A stretch of 11,812 nt of DNA from Clostridia bacterium (GCA_900767195.1 CAAFYG010000079.1:1-11812), one strand, 5' to 3'; shown: positions 1 to 6,791, numbered from the stretch's first letter. Notes: generated by a model from the letters alone, not told the origin. Program-made: numbers and translations.

Positions 1-19
1 CACGACGCTCTTCCGATCT
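1..19 (+). other. Illumina TruSeq adapter remnant (assembly artefact)
   Basis: The first 19 bases, CACGACGCTCTTCCGATCT, are identical to the 3' end of the Illumina TruSeq/paired-end read 1 adapter. This is library sequence left on a contig end and should not be treated as genome. Real sequence presumably begins at base 20. Confidence 0.97.
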
Positions 20-31
20 AGTACATTTATA

Positions 32-71
32 CGCCCCGATTGCGTTAAACTGCAATCGGGGCGGAATTTTT
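32..71. terminator. Strong intrinsic terminator, probably bidirectional
   Basis: A perfect 12-bp stem (CGCCCCGATTGC at 32-43 with GCAATCGGGGCG at 52-63) encloses an 8-base loop. On the plus strand it is followed closely by a five-T run (67-71), so it is a good terminator for a plus-strand gene that would lie beyond the left edge. On the minus strand it stands 16 bases after the rluB stop codon but is followed only by TATAAAT, a weaker U-tract. I infer a shared terminator between convergent units. The left-hand neighbour is not visible. Confidence 0.75.
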
Positions 72-79
72 CATGCGAT

Positions 80-784
80 TTATAAATTTTTCAGTGCGGC
101 AACTTCGCGATCGCTCAGCGGGCGGACAGCCCCTCTGTCCAGCCCGGACAAAGCGAGCGAGCCGATTTTCACGCGCTTTAAAAAACAGACGTTTTTTCCG
201 ATCGCTTCAAACATACGGCGGATTTCTCGGTTTCGCCCCTCCGTGATCGTAAGGTGTACTTTCGTGTATTCTTTGTTTGTTTCCACTATATGAGCTTTGC
301 ATTTATGCGTAAGAACACCGTCCAACTCAATACCCGATCTGATCGGATTGAGATCTTTTTCCGTCAGGATTCCCTCGATTTTTGCAAGATAGGTTTTTGG
401 CACTTCGCGGCTCGGATGCGTCAACGCATACGCCAAATCGCCGTCGTTCGTAAGAATAAGCAATCCTTCCGTATCGTAATCGAGCCTGCCGACGGGAAAC
501 ACCCGCCCGATGCCTTCGGGCAACAGATCCGCAACGGTTTTTCGTCCGCGATCGTCGCTCATCGTACATACCACGCCTTTCGGCTTATTCATAACAAAAT
601 ATTTCAGCGCAATTTCTCCTTGCGCGATCGGCACGCCGTCCGCTTGCACTTTATCGTTTTCGGAAATATCCGTGCCAAGCTCCGCCGTTTTTCCGTTTAC
701 CGTCACTCTGCCGCTTTTAATCATTTCGTCTGCGCCGCGACGGCTCGCCACGCCTTTTTCCGCCAAAAATTTATTGATGCGCAT
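80..784 (-). CDS. rluB: 23S rRNA pseudouridine synthase, RluB/RsuA family
   Basis: This enzyme isomerises a specific uridine to pseudouridine in ribosomal RNA; RluB family members act on the peptidyl transferase region of 23S rRNA. The 234-residue protein has an N-terminal S4 RNA-binding domain (about residues 1-48, beginning MRINKFLAEKGVASRR) and then the synthase domain. The family motif GRLDYDTEGLLIL contains the catalytic aspartate at residue 102, and NREIRRMFE near the C terminus is also typical. The length is normal. The ATG is preceded by GAGGAAG (792-798) with a 7-base spacing. The gene follows a dac gene by 42 bases, an order resembling the dacB-rluB region of Bacillus, and appears to have its own promoter at 834-862. 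RsuA-like specificity for 16S rRNA cannot be excluded from sequence alone, but the context favours RluB. Confidence 0.93.
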   Translation of the reverse strand: MRINKFLAEKGVASRRGADEMIKSGRVTVNGKTAELGTDISENDKVQADGVPIAQGEIALKYFVMNKPKGVVCTMSDDRGRKTVADLLPEGIGRVFPVGRLDYDTEGLLILTNDGDLAYALTHPSREVPKTYLAKIEGILTEKDLNPIRSGIELDGVLTHKCKAHIVETNKEYTKVHLTITEGRNREIRRMFEAIGKNVCFLKRVKIGSLALSGLDRGAVRPLSDREVAALKNL

Positions 785-826
785 CTGTACACTTCCTCAT
801 TCGCTGTATTCGTTCTGTAAACCAGA

Positions 827-1951
827 CTATTCTATTTTATATAAATTTTCCGAAAAAAGCAAGCTATTTAAGAGGTAAATACGCAATTGACCGCAAATTT
901 CCCGTCCGTTTTTATCTTTCAGCGGCGTATCAAAAGCAATTGTCGTTTTTTTGATATGCTGCTTTTCCGCCGAAAGCAATGGATAACGCAAGTCTTTTTC
1001 CGTTTTTGCGAAAACTTTTCCGCCTTTCGTATCGAGCGAAACAGGACTTTCCGCCGCTTGCAACAGTAAAAACTCATACGCCGAAAAAGCGTCGTTTAAA
1101 AGCTTTTTCGATTCCCCGTAGGTATCAGGACAATTCAAAACCGTGCAGATCAAAGTCATCTCGTTTCGTTTCGCCGCCGATACAAGGCAACGCCCCGCCT
1201 GCTTTGTATAGCCTGTTTTCACACCGATCGCGCCCTCGTATTCGGCAAGCATTTTGTTTTTATTCGCCCAATGCTTCGGCTCGTACATGCGTGTACTCAC
1301 GATTTTTGCAAATGTTTGGTTTTCGAGCGCCAACGCCGTGAGCATCGATAAATCGCGCGCCGTGGTATAATGCCCTTTTTCCGGCAAACCGTGCGGATTT
1401 TTAAAGTGCGTATTCAGCGCGCCCGCCCGTTTCGCAGTTTCGTTCATCTTATCCGCAAATTTCTTCACACCGCCCGAAACGCGCCAGGCAAGCGCCGCCG
1501 CGCAATCGTTTCCCGAACGCAGCATCAGTCCGTACAAAAGCTCGCGCGCCGACGTTTCATCGTTCTCTTTTAAATACACAGAAGAGCCTTCGATGCCGCA
1601 GCACGCCGCGGGAACAAAAAATTTTTCGTCCAGTCGCGATTCGTCTCCGTTTTCCGTCAGCTTATCAAGTACGGTGAGCGCGGTGGCGATTTTCGTGGTG
1701 CTTGCCATCGGCAGCTTCCTTTCGCCGTCTTTTTCGAAAACCACCCGTCGCGACGATAACTCGATCACACACGCCGCTTTCGCTTGCACGCAAACCGCAT
1801 TTTCCACCGCGCTCGTTTCGAAATCCGCGCCGAAGCCGTCCGCATTTATGCCGATTCCCCTGCCGTAAGAAAAAAACGAAAAAGCAGCGATAAAAGCGGC
1901 AAACAGTATAAATTGCCGTTTTTTTCTCTTTTTCATGATCTTTTCAGTCAT
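827..1951 (-). CDS. D-alanyl-D-alanine carboxypeptidase (serine-type, S11; DacB-position paralogue)
   Basis: This penicillin-binding protein removes the terminal D-alanine from peptidoglycan stem peptides outside the membrane. The 374-residue product starts with a basic stretch and a hydrophobic signal or anchor segment (about residues 13-29). All three S11 motifs are present: S84-T-T-K87 (nucleophile and general base), S146-G-N148 and K245-T-G247. A PBP5-type C-terminal domain follows from about residue 295. The protein ends directly after that domain and lacks the amphipathic C-terminal anchor of its paralogue at 5469-6749, so it is probably held by its N-terminal segment or released. It begins 14 bases after gerW and precedes rluB, which matches the slot of Bacillus dacB and suggests a sporulation role in cortex maturation; that is inference. 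Neither the ATG used here nor one five codons later (1936) has a clear Shine-Dalgarno, so the start is uncertain by 15 bases. Confidence 0.92.
   Translation of the reverse strand: MTEKIMKKRKKRQFILFAAFIAAFSFFSYGRGIGINADGFGADFETSAVENAVCVQAKAACVIELSSRRVVFEKDGERKLPMASTTKIATALTVLDKLTENGDESRLDEKFFVPAACCGIEGSSVYLKENDETSARELLYGLMLRSGNDCAAALAWRVSGGVKKFADKMNETAKRAGALNTHFKNPHGLPEKGHYTTARDLSMLTALALENQTFAKIVSTRMYEPKHWANKNKMLAEYEGAIGVKTGYTKQAGRCLVSAAKRNEMTLICTVLNCPDTYGESKKLLNDAFSAYEFLLLQAAESPVSLDTKGGKVFAKTEKDLRYPLLSAEKQHIKKTTIAFDTPLKDKNGREICGQLRIYLLNSLLFSENLYKIE
834..862 (-). promoter_or_regulatory. Candidate sigma-A promoter for rluB
   Basis: Read on the minus strand this is TTGCTT (857-862), a 17-base spacer, then TAAAAT (834-839). 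It lies inside the 3' end of the upstream dac gene and would start transcription near 827, giving rluB a leader of roughly 43 bases that includes its GAGGAAG site. Its -10 hexamer is the same as that of the promoter at 5305-5333. It is recognised from sequence only. Confidence 0.55.
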
Positions 1952-1965
1952 AGCCGACCGCTTTT

Positions 1966-2337
1966 TCAGCTTTCACGCTTTGCCGTAACGTTTCTGAGAA
2001 TATCGCTCGCCTTTTCGATCAGATTGTCGAGCGGCTCATCGGAAAGGCGTACCACGCGGCAGGCTTTTCCGTCGTCGATGATAAATCCCATCGGTTTTAC
2101 GCTCACCACAGATCCGCTGCCGCCCGCAAACGATTGATCGCCGGCTTCTTTAATCACTTTCACGTCGCCGTATTCGCCGCCGCCGGATAAATTTCCGAAC
2201 GTCACTTTGGAAAACGGCACGATTTGCGCGCCGCTCGCCGTGAAAACAGGTGTGCCGAGCACAGTATCCGCGTCGGCAATGCCGCCGAGCGCGCGAAGCG
2301 AGCCTTCCGTCAGGCCGTTAATTTTTCTCTCTTCCAT
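1966..2337 (-). CDS. ytfJ: Spore protein GerW/YtfJ family
   Basis: The YtfJ (GerW) family is made during sporulation and in Bacillus is needed for normal nutrient germination; its biochemical role is unknown. The 123-residue protein shows the family pattern: an N-terminal GTPVFTASGAQIVPFSKVTFG segment split by conserved glycines, a glycine-rich centre (LSGGGEYGD, FAGGSGS), then VSVKPMGFII and an amphipathic C-terminal helix. The reading frame stays open upstream, but the ATG at 2337 is chosen because the family consensus starts here and a GGAGAATGAGAGG stretch lies just before it. The gene overlaps the 3' end of the upstream membrane protein gene by 28 bases, implying co-transcription and possibly translational coupling, and is followed after 14 bases by the dac gene. 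Confidence 0.9.
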   Translation of the reverse strand: MEERKINGLTEGSLRALGGIADADTVLGTPVFTASGAQIVPFSKVTFGNLSGGGEYGDVKVIKEAGDQSFAGGSGSVVSVKPMGFIIDDGKACRVVRLSDEPLDNLIEKASDILRNVTAKRES

Positions 2338-2864
2338 AATCCTCTCATTCTCCTTATCGTTACCTTGATTAAAAATCTGATAAACAACGCCAAAAGCACG
2401 CCGATCTGAAAATACGCTACGACGCGCACAGAAAGCCGCAGTACGTCGCCGTCCGTCAGATATAGCTTCAAGTCGCTTTTTTTCTCTTTCCCTTTCACGG
2501 CAAGATAGCCTTTCAAAAAAGCGCACGCAATACCCGCGCCCGCAAAATAATCCGCGCCCGTTTCCGCCGCGGCTTCCAGCGAAATCAATCGGAACGAACG
2601 AAAAATTTTAAATTTTTTCCGCTGCTCGTTCATTCCCGAATACGGCAACAAAATCGCCGTCTTTTCGGAAATATGCACCGCCACGCCGCCGCGATACGAA
2701 GAAACGTACCCGCCGATCAGCTTGATAAAGCCGAAAAGATACAGCGAAAACGCAAGTTTTTTCTCGCTTAAATCGCCGTATGCGTTAAATTCCTGCACAA
2801 TCGGAGCGAATAAAATAATCGCCGCGCCCGTTATACCGAAAAATAACGCAAAAATTCTGCCCAT
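2310..2864 (-). CDS. Conserved membrane protein of unknown function (DUF2953-like by position)
   Basis: This 184-residue protein has a hydrophobic N-terminal segment (about residues 4-22), a middle part with a short hydrophobic stretch (FSLYLFGFIKLIGGYV) and a soluble region rich in lysine and arginine, and a C-terminal membrane segment (about 148-168) ending in basic residues. In Clostridia a DUF2953-type protein commonly sits between scpB and ytfJ, and the ETGADYFAGAG stretch followed by a C-terminal hydrophobic helix is compatible with that family, but I do not recognise a decisive motif. No function is known. It lies 52 bases after scpB and overlaps gerW by 28 bases, so it probably shares their transcript. 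The ATG has no convincing Shine-Dalgarno, which suggests weak or coupled translation. Confidence 0.75.
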   Translation of the reverse strand: MGRIFALFFGITGAAIILFAPIVQEFNAYGDLSEKKLAFSLYLFGFIKLIGGYVSSYRGGVAVHISEKTAILLPYSGMNEQRKKFKIFRSFRLISLEAAAETGADYFAGAGIACAFLKGYLAVKGKEKKSDLKLYLTDGDVLRLSVRVVAYFQIGVLLALFIRFLIKVTIRRMRGLWKREKLTA

Positions 2865-2890
2865 ACCGTCAATATGAGCAGAATTCGTGA

Positions 2891-2922
2891 AAGTATGTAA
2901 TTTTTAAAAATTTTGATTATTC
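2891..2922 (-). promoter_or_regulatory. Weak sigma-G-like promoter candidate in the scpB-downstream gap
   Basis: On the minus strand GAATA (2918-2922) precedes CATACTT (2891-2897), six of seven bases matching the sigma-G -10 consensus CATACTA. The 20-base spacer is longer than the usual 17-18, and it contains the AT palindrome AATTTTTAAAAATT (2899-2912). If real, it would give forespore expression of the membrane protein gene, gerW and the dac gene. The spacing makes this doubtful. Confidence 0.2.
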
Positions 2923-3693
2923 GTTTTCTTCGGATTCTTCGGGATTCGCGCCGTATTCTTCGCCGGCTTCCTTTTCTTCGAAATTCGCTTCCTCTCCTAC
3001 GTTTTCCGGATTTTCCGCAATATCTGCTTCGCTCACGTCGACATCGCCGCGTACTTCCGTTTCGCCGTCGCTGCCGTCCGCCTTGCCCGCGATTTCCGAG
3101 TATTCCTCGGCCTCGCCCGGCGTGTACACGTCTTTGCTGTAAAGATAAGTATCGTCGTCCGCCGTTGCGCTCATTTCCGCGATTTTCTTCATCAGTTCTT
3201 CGTAATCGGGCAATTCGGAAAGCGATTTCAGCTTAAAGCGGCGCAGGAAATTATCCGTCGTCTGATACAGAACGGGTTTTCCGGGCGCGTCTTTTCTTCC
3301 GCACGGCTCGATCATTTCCAAGCCGAGCAGCGTGGTGATCGCATAATCGCTGTTTACGCCGCGCACAGAATCGAGCTCCGTACGCGTAATCGGCTGTTTG
3401 TAAGCGATGATTGCCGCGCATTCGAGAATAGTTTTCGTAAATTCCTTTTCCCGGATCGGGTTCAGCACCGCAGCCACCTGCTCTTTATAATCGGGGTTGG
3501 TGGCAAGTTGAATTTTATGATTGAAAATAAGCAGGCGAATACCGCAGTTTCCGGAATATTTCTTTTCCAGCTGGCGCACCATCGAATCCATCTGCGCTTT
3601 CGTAAGATCGAGCTTTTCGCGCAATAAATCCGTGGGTACGGCGTTGCCTGCCGCAAACAAAATCGCTTCAATTATATTCGTCGATATCTCCAA
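2917..3693 (-). CDS. scpB: Segregation and condensation protein B (ScpB)
   Basis: ScpB is a dimeric winged-helix protein that binds the ScpA kleisin and, with SMC, forms the condensin-like complex that organises and segregates the chromosome. The N-terminal winged-helix domain (about 1-75) starts MEISTNIIEAILFAAG, and the second (about 85-160) carries the family hallmark AIIAYKQPITRTELDSVRGV at 94-113. At 258 residues it is longer than the usual 180-200. The extra part (about 176-258) is a low-complexity acidic tail with roughly 30 Asp/Glu and only four Lys/Arg. The start is TTG, with GGAGG at 3703-3707 nine bases upstream, inside the end of scpA, which it overlaps by 26 bases. That overlap suggests coupled translation and balanced subunit supply. 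Confidence 0.95.
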   Translation of the reverse strand: MEISTNIIEAILFAAGNAVPTDLLREKLDLTKAQMDSMVRQLEKKYSGNCGIRLLIFNHKIQLATNPDYKEQVAAVLNPIREKEFTKTILECAAIIAYKQPITRTELDSVRGVNSDYAITTLLGLEMIEPCGRKDAPGKPVLYQTTDNFLRRFKLKSLSELPDYEELMKKIAEMSATADDDTYLYSKDVYTPGEAEEYSEIAGKADGSDGETEVRGDVDVSEADIAENPENVGEEANFEEKEAGEEYGANPEESEENE

Positions 3694-4483
3694 GATCGTC
3701 GTCCTCCTGTTTTTCGTTATTTTTTCTTATCGTAATCGGCGTAAACAAACCGTCTTGTTCCACCGTCAGATACTGATGTTTTAAAAGCTCGAGCAGCGCC
3801 TGAAACGTGGCTACGATTTCCGATTTCGGCGCGCGCGGCTCGAATAAATCTTCGAAATTCACGCTCTCTTTCACGCGGAAAGCGTCGCGGATGTAGCGTA
3901 TTCTGTCGCGTACCGTAAACGCTTCGCGCGGAATTTCTTTCGGCGGCGGCGCGCTTGCCCGTTCGCTTTCGCGTTTGAGCATCAGTTTCGTAAACGCGTC
4001 CACAAGCCCGTCCAGCGTGAAATCCTTGTATTTCACCTGCAATTCGCCGATATCTTTATCGGGTGCTTTGAAGAAATACCCCACCGTTTCGCGTTCTTTC
4101 AGCTTGTCGGCTTCTTCCTTGATCATCTTGTACTCGTTCAGAGCGCGGATGAGAGCGTCTTTCGGGTCTTCTTCGTAGCCGTAATCGTCCTCGTCGAAAT
4201 AGTCTTCCACAGGCGGCACAAGACTGCGTGCTTTGATATCGATGATCGTGGCGGCAATATTCAGATATTCGCTCGCCTTTTCCATATCGAGATACGGAAG
4301 TCCTTGCATATATGTAAGGAATTGCTCCGTCACCTGCGATACGAAAATATCTTCGATAGCGATTTCTTCTTTATTGATGAGATATAATAAAAGATCGAGC
4401 GGACCTTCGAAATTATCGAGCACCGTGGTATAATCCACTTCCGAATCAAAATCTTTTACGCTTTCCGTGGTTAATTTTTCCAA
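3668..4483 (-). CDS. scpA: Segregation and condensation protein A (ScpA, kleisin)
   Basis: ScpA is the kleisin that bridges the SMC heads and recruits ScpB in the bacterial condensin complex. The 271-residue product has the hallmark FEGPLDLLLYLI near residues 25-36 (binding the SMC neck), the helix YLNIAATIIDIKARSLVP at 73-90, an acidic linker, and a C-terminal winged helix (about 195-255, including VATFQALLELLKHQYL) that contacts the SMC cap. I place the start at a TTG (4481-4483) because GGAGG lies six bases before it. The frame remains open to a GTG at 4504, but that codon has no ribosome binding site and would put the Shine-Dalgarno inside the coding region. The gene follows the M50 protease gene by 83 bases and overlaps scpB. 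Confidence 0.94.
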   Translation of the reverse strand: MEKLTTESVKDFDSEVDYTTVLDNFEGPLDLLLYLINKEEIAIEDIFVSQVTEQFLTYMQGLPYLDMEKASEYLNIAATIIDIKARSLVPPVEDYFDEDDYGYEEDPKDALIRALNEYKMIKEEADKLKERETVGYFFKAPDKDIGELQVKYKDFTLDGLVDAFTKLMLKRESERASAPPPKEIPREAFTVRDRIRYIRDAFRVKESVNFEDLFEPRAPKSEIVATFQALLELLKHQYLTVEQDGLFTPITIRKNNEKQEDDDLGDIDEYN

Positions 4484-4489
4484 AACAAT

Positions 4490-4494
4490 CCTCC
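4490..4494 (-). promoter_or_regulatory. Ribosome binding site fixing the scpA TTG start
   Basis: GGAGG on the minus strand lies six bases before the TTG at 4481-4483. This spacing is ideal and selects the TTG over the in-frame GTG at 4504. Confidence 0.8.
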
Positions 4495-4504
4495 GATTCC
4501 ACAC

Positions 4505-4510
4505 ATTATA
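4505..4510 (-). promoter_or_regulatory. Isolated TATAAT box upstream of scpA
   Basis: A perfect TATAAT on the minus strand stands about 22 bases before the scpA start. No good -35 hexamer is found at 16-18 bases (TTGAAA copies are at 12 and 21). It may be a weak internal promoter for scpAB or a chance match in AT-rich sequence. The rest of the gap 4484-4566 holds nothing else I can name. Confidence 0.25.
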
Positions 4511-4566
4511 TTTTTAAAGCAATTTCAAAGCTTTCAAACGTTCGCCGCGTCGTGCCGCGCAAAAAC

Positions 4567-5262
4567 TCAACGAAATACAAGCCCCCACAGCGCCGTGATC
4601 GGCTTCGCAAAAATTCCCGTAGCAAACGACATGATATAGCCGAGCAGATCAAGATACAAAAAAATCGGTTGGCTTGTGAGCCGAAAAAACATTTCGCAAA
4701 GATAACTTTCCGCGATCAGTCCGATTAAAATATAGTAGCCGTACTGCCGCAAAAAACGATAAAAGCCGCCGCGCCGCTTCGATGCCGCTTCCACGATGCG
4801 AAATCCGTCCAGCGGATAAAAAGGCAGCAGATTGAATACGCAGAAACTCAGCGAAAACATAAAAAGATAATTCGTCAGATAATATAAAAACTCATGCCCG
4901 TAAGTAACGGCGTTTGCAGAAAACTGAAATCTGATCGCAAGAATAAAGAGCGGATAAAACAAAAATGCCGAAAGATAATTCGTAACCACCCCGGCGGCGG
5001 AAGTAAGCGCGCAGCCTTTGGTATAATTTTTAAAGTTGTTTTCATTGATCGGCACGGGTTTCGCCCAACCGAACCCTACGAACACAAAACAAACAAGCCC
5101 CAACGGATCGAAATGCCGTGCGGGATTGAGCGACATTCTTCCCGCCCACTTTGCCGTGGGATCGCCGCATTTATACGCAACGAACGCATGTGCAAATTCA
5201 TGAAGAGTAAGCACGATTGTAACGGCGAGAAATTTCGCCAGCATTTCCACAAACCAATCCAT
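4567..5262 (-). CDS. Site-2 protease family membrane metalloprotease (M50)
   Basis: This is an intramembrane zinc metalloprotease of the compact M50B type found beside scpA in many Firmicutes; its natural substrate is unknown. The 231-residue protein is almost wholly hydrophobic. The zinc-binding HEFAH motif is at H21-E22-x-x-H25 inside the first membrane segment, and NLLPFYPLDG at 144-153 supplies the third ligand, D152. A central conserved region contains NPARHFDPLG and GWAKPVPIN, also typical of the family. The ATG at 5262 is preferred over one at 5277 because GGAGG (5271-5275) lies eight bases before it; starting at 5277 would bury the ribosome binding site in codons 1-3. It is the first gene after a sigma-A promoter at 5305-5333 and probably leads the transcript into scpA and scpB. 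Confidence 0.93.
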   Translation of the reverse strand: MDWFVEMLAKFLAVTIVLTLHEFAHAFVAYKCGDPTAKWAGRMSLNPARHFDPLGLVCFVFVGFGWAKPVPINENNFKNYTKGCALTSAAGVVTNYLSAFLFYPLFILAIRFQFSANAVTYGHEFLYYLTNYLFMFSLSFCVFNLLPFYPLDGFRIVEAASKRRGGFYRFLRQYGYYILIGLIAESYLCEMFFRLTSQPIFLYLDLLGYIMSFATGIFAKPITALWGLVFR

Positions 5263-5270
5263 TCCGTCCG

Positions 5271-5275
5271 CCTCC
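5271..5275 (-). promoter_or_regulatory. Ribosome binding site fixing the M50 protease start
   Basis: GGAGG on the minus strand is eight bases before the ATG at 5260-5262 and overlaps the alternative ATG at 5275-5277, which argues against the longer form. Confidence 0.8.
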
Positions 5276-5304
5276 ATTCGCGCTTATTTACGGGTGATAA
5301 GATT

Positions 5305-5333
5305 ATTTTACCAAAAAAGAATAAAAAATGCAA
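5305..5333 (-). promoter_or_regulatory. Sigma-A promoter of the M50-scpA-scpB unit
   Basis: On the minus strand TTGCAT (5328-5333) and TAAAAT (5305-5310) are separated by exactly 17 bases of T-rich sequence. Transcription would start near 5298, leaving a leader of about 36 bases with the GGAGG site of the M50 gene. It is the best housekeeping promoter match I found in the window and sits between a candidate terminator and a gene start, as expected. Confidence 0.7.
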
Positions 5334-5375
5334 GAATCGAAAAGGAAATTTCAAAGAAAAAAACGCGAAATTCGT

Positions 5376-5407
5376 AAAAAAAACGAAAATCACGTTTTTT
5401 ATTTTCG
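5376..5407 (-). terminator. Candidate AT-rich intrinsic terminator after dacF
   Basis: On the minus strand CGAAAAT (5401-5407) can pair with ATTTTCG (5384-5390) around a 10-base loop, followed at once by eight T residues (5383-5376). The 7-bp stem is weak, with only two GC pairs, but the U-tract is long and the site lies between the dacF stop and the next promoter. The remainder of the gap 5263-5468 shows no other feature. Confidence 0.4.
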
Positions 5408-5468
5408 GAATTGCTTGCAAAAGCGACAAAAAACCATCGTCGCACCATGCCGCTTCTTTGCGGAAAAC

Positions 5469-6749
5469 TTATTTCTTTCCGAACCGCCAACCGCGAAGAA
5501 TAGCTTTGAATCTGTCAGCAAAACCTGCCCGTTCTGTCGATTCCGCCGCCACGATTGCCACGCGATCGATCTCCACGTTGTCTTTATACACGATCAATTC
5601 GCCCACTTTATCGCCTTCGCGCACGGGCGCTTCCACATATTCGGGCAATTCGGCGGAAAGCGTTACATTCTCTTTTTCTCCGCGTTTGCCGAAAATATAC
5701 GCGCTTCTTTCCGGCTTTACGAAAATTTCTTCCTTTTTACCGCCCCTTACGCCCGCTTTTTGTTCCAGCGGATTATTTCCGTCCGCTACGGTTTTCAAAG
5801 CATAATTCGCAAACGCGTAATCGAACATTCCGCTCACGTCGCCGAAACGGTGATTGCTCGTGTCTTCGCCGATCACCACCGAAACGAGTCTCATGCCGCC
5901 GCGCGAAGCCGTCGCCGCAAGGCAAAACCCCGCCTCGCTTGTAAAACCTGTTTTTCCGCCGTCGCATCCCTGATAAAAGCGCACTAATCTGTTTGTGTTC
6001 GTAATTTCCGTAATTCTGCCTTTCGGGTGCTGAAATTTTTCCGTCCACACCTTGCAGAAGTTGAAATATTCTTCGTTTTCGATCAGCTTGCAAAGCATCG
6101 CCGAAACGTCTTTCGCGCAGGAATATTGCGGCTCTTTCGGTAGCCCCGTGCAGTTCGCGAAAAGCGTATCGCTCATGCCGAGCGATTGTGCCTTTTCGTT
6201 CATCCTGTTCACAAACGCTTCTTCGCTGCCCGCCACTCTTTCGGCAATCGCCACGCAGGAATCGTTTGCCGAACATACCGCAATACTCTTTAAAAGCTCT
6301 CGCACCTTATATTCGCCGCCGCTTTCCAAAAACACCTGCGAGCCGCCCATGCCCGCCGCGCGCTCGCTCACACACACCGATTCGTCCATCGAAAGCGCAC
6401 CCGAGTCGATCGCGTCGAACGCGAGAAGCAAAGTCATGATTTTGCACATGCTTGCAATCGGCAAACGTTTTCTCTCGTTTTTCGCGTAGATTTCCGTGCC
6501 GCTTTTGCTTTCCGCGAGATAAGCCGATTTCGCATGCGCGCCAAGTTCGGTTTCGCATACGATTTTTTTCGCAGCCGGATAAATTTCGGAGTGATTTTCC
6601 GAAAAAATATTCTCCGAAGTTTCCGCGGCAGCCGTAGCATTCGCCCTGTTTTTCAGATCGCCCGTTTTAAATGCCGGCGCAACGCCTTTCGTAAATAACA
6701 GCGAAGCGGCAAAAGCCGCGCCCGCAATCAATTTTCCCGTCCTTTTCAT
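5469..6749 (-). CDS. dacF: D-alanyl-D-alanine carboxypeptidase (serine-type, S11; DacF-like)
   Basis: This is a second low-molecular-weight penicillin-binding protein that trims D-alanine from peptidoglycan stem peptides; DacF-type enzymes in Bacillus are made in the forespore. Counting from the ATG at 6749, the 426-residue product has a signal peptide (about 1-26), then S100-M-C-K103, S160-A-N162 and K266-T-G268, a PBP5-type C-terminal domain (about 300-395) and a basic amphipathic C-terminal helix (ADRFKAILRGWRFGKK) typical of membrane anchoring. A GTG two codons earlier (6755) is also possible; GGCGG lies upstream of both. Eleven cysteines are present, one inside the SxxK motif and one directly before the SxN motif, which is unusual. 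It follows the spoIIM-like gene by about 42 bases, consistent with a sporulation operon driven from upstream of spoIVB. The assignment as DacF rather than a vegetative DacA rests on context. Confidence 0.92.
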   Translation of the reverse strand: MKRTGKLIAGAAFAASLLFTKGVAPAFKTGDLKNRANATAAAETSENIFSENHSEIYPAAKKIVCETELGAHAKSAYLAESKSGTEIYAKNERKRLPIASMCKIMTLLLAFDAIDSGALSMDESVCVSERAAGMGGSQVFLESGGEYKVRELLKSIAVCSANDSCVAIAERVAGSEEAFVNRMNEKAQSLGMSDTLFANCTGLPKEPQYSCAKDVSAMLCKLIENEEYFNFCKVWTEKFQHPKGRITEITNTNRLVRFYQGCDGGKTGFTSEAGFCLAATASRGGMRLVSVVIGEDTSNHRFGDVSGMFDYAFANYALKTVADGNNPLEQKAGVRGGKKEEIFVKPERSAYIFGKRGEKENVTLSAELPEYVEAPVREGDKVGELIVYKDNVEIDRVAIVAAESTERAGFADRFKAILRGWRFGKK

Positions 6750-6791
6750 ACTCACAGTTTCCGCCGTAAGTATGAAAAATATGCAGATTTC

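Noticed and set aside
2338..2526. Upstream in-frame extension of gerW
   Set aside because: The extra codons are arginine/glutamate-rich shadow of the membrane protein gene. The family start and a ribosome site are at the ATG at 2337.
2899..2912. AATTTTTAAAAATT palindrome after scpB as a terminator
   Set aside because: It is an AT-only palindrome without a loop or a following T-run on the minus strand; the hairpin would not be stable.
5408..5468. GCGAC...GTCGC and CCGC...GCGG mini-hairpins after dacF
   Set aside because: The stems of four or five pairs have no proper U-tract. The site at 5376-5407 is a better terminator candidate.
4894..5805. Long plus-strand open frame of about 303 codons
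   Set aside because: It spans the complements of the M50 gene, the promoter gap and dacF, has no coherent domain, and reads as low-complexity basic sequence. It is an antisense shadow.
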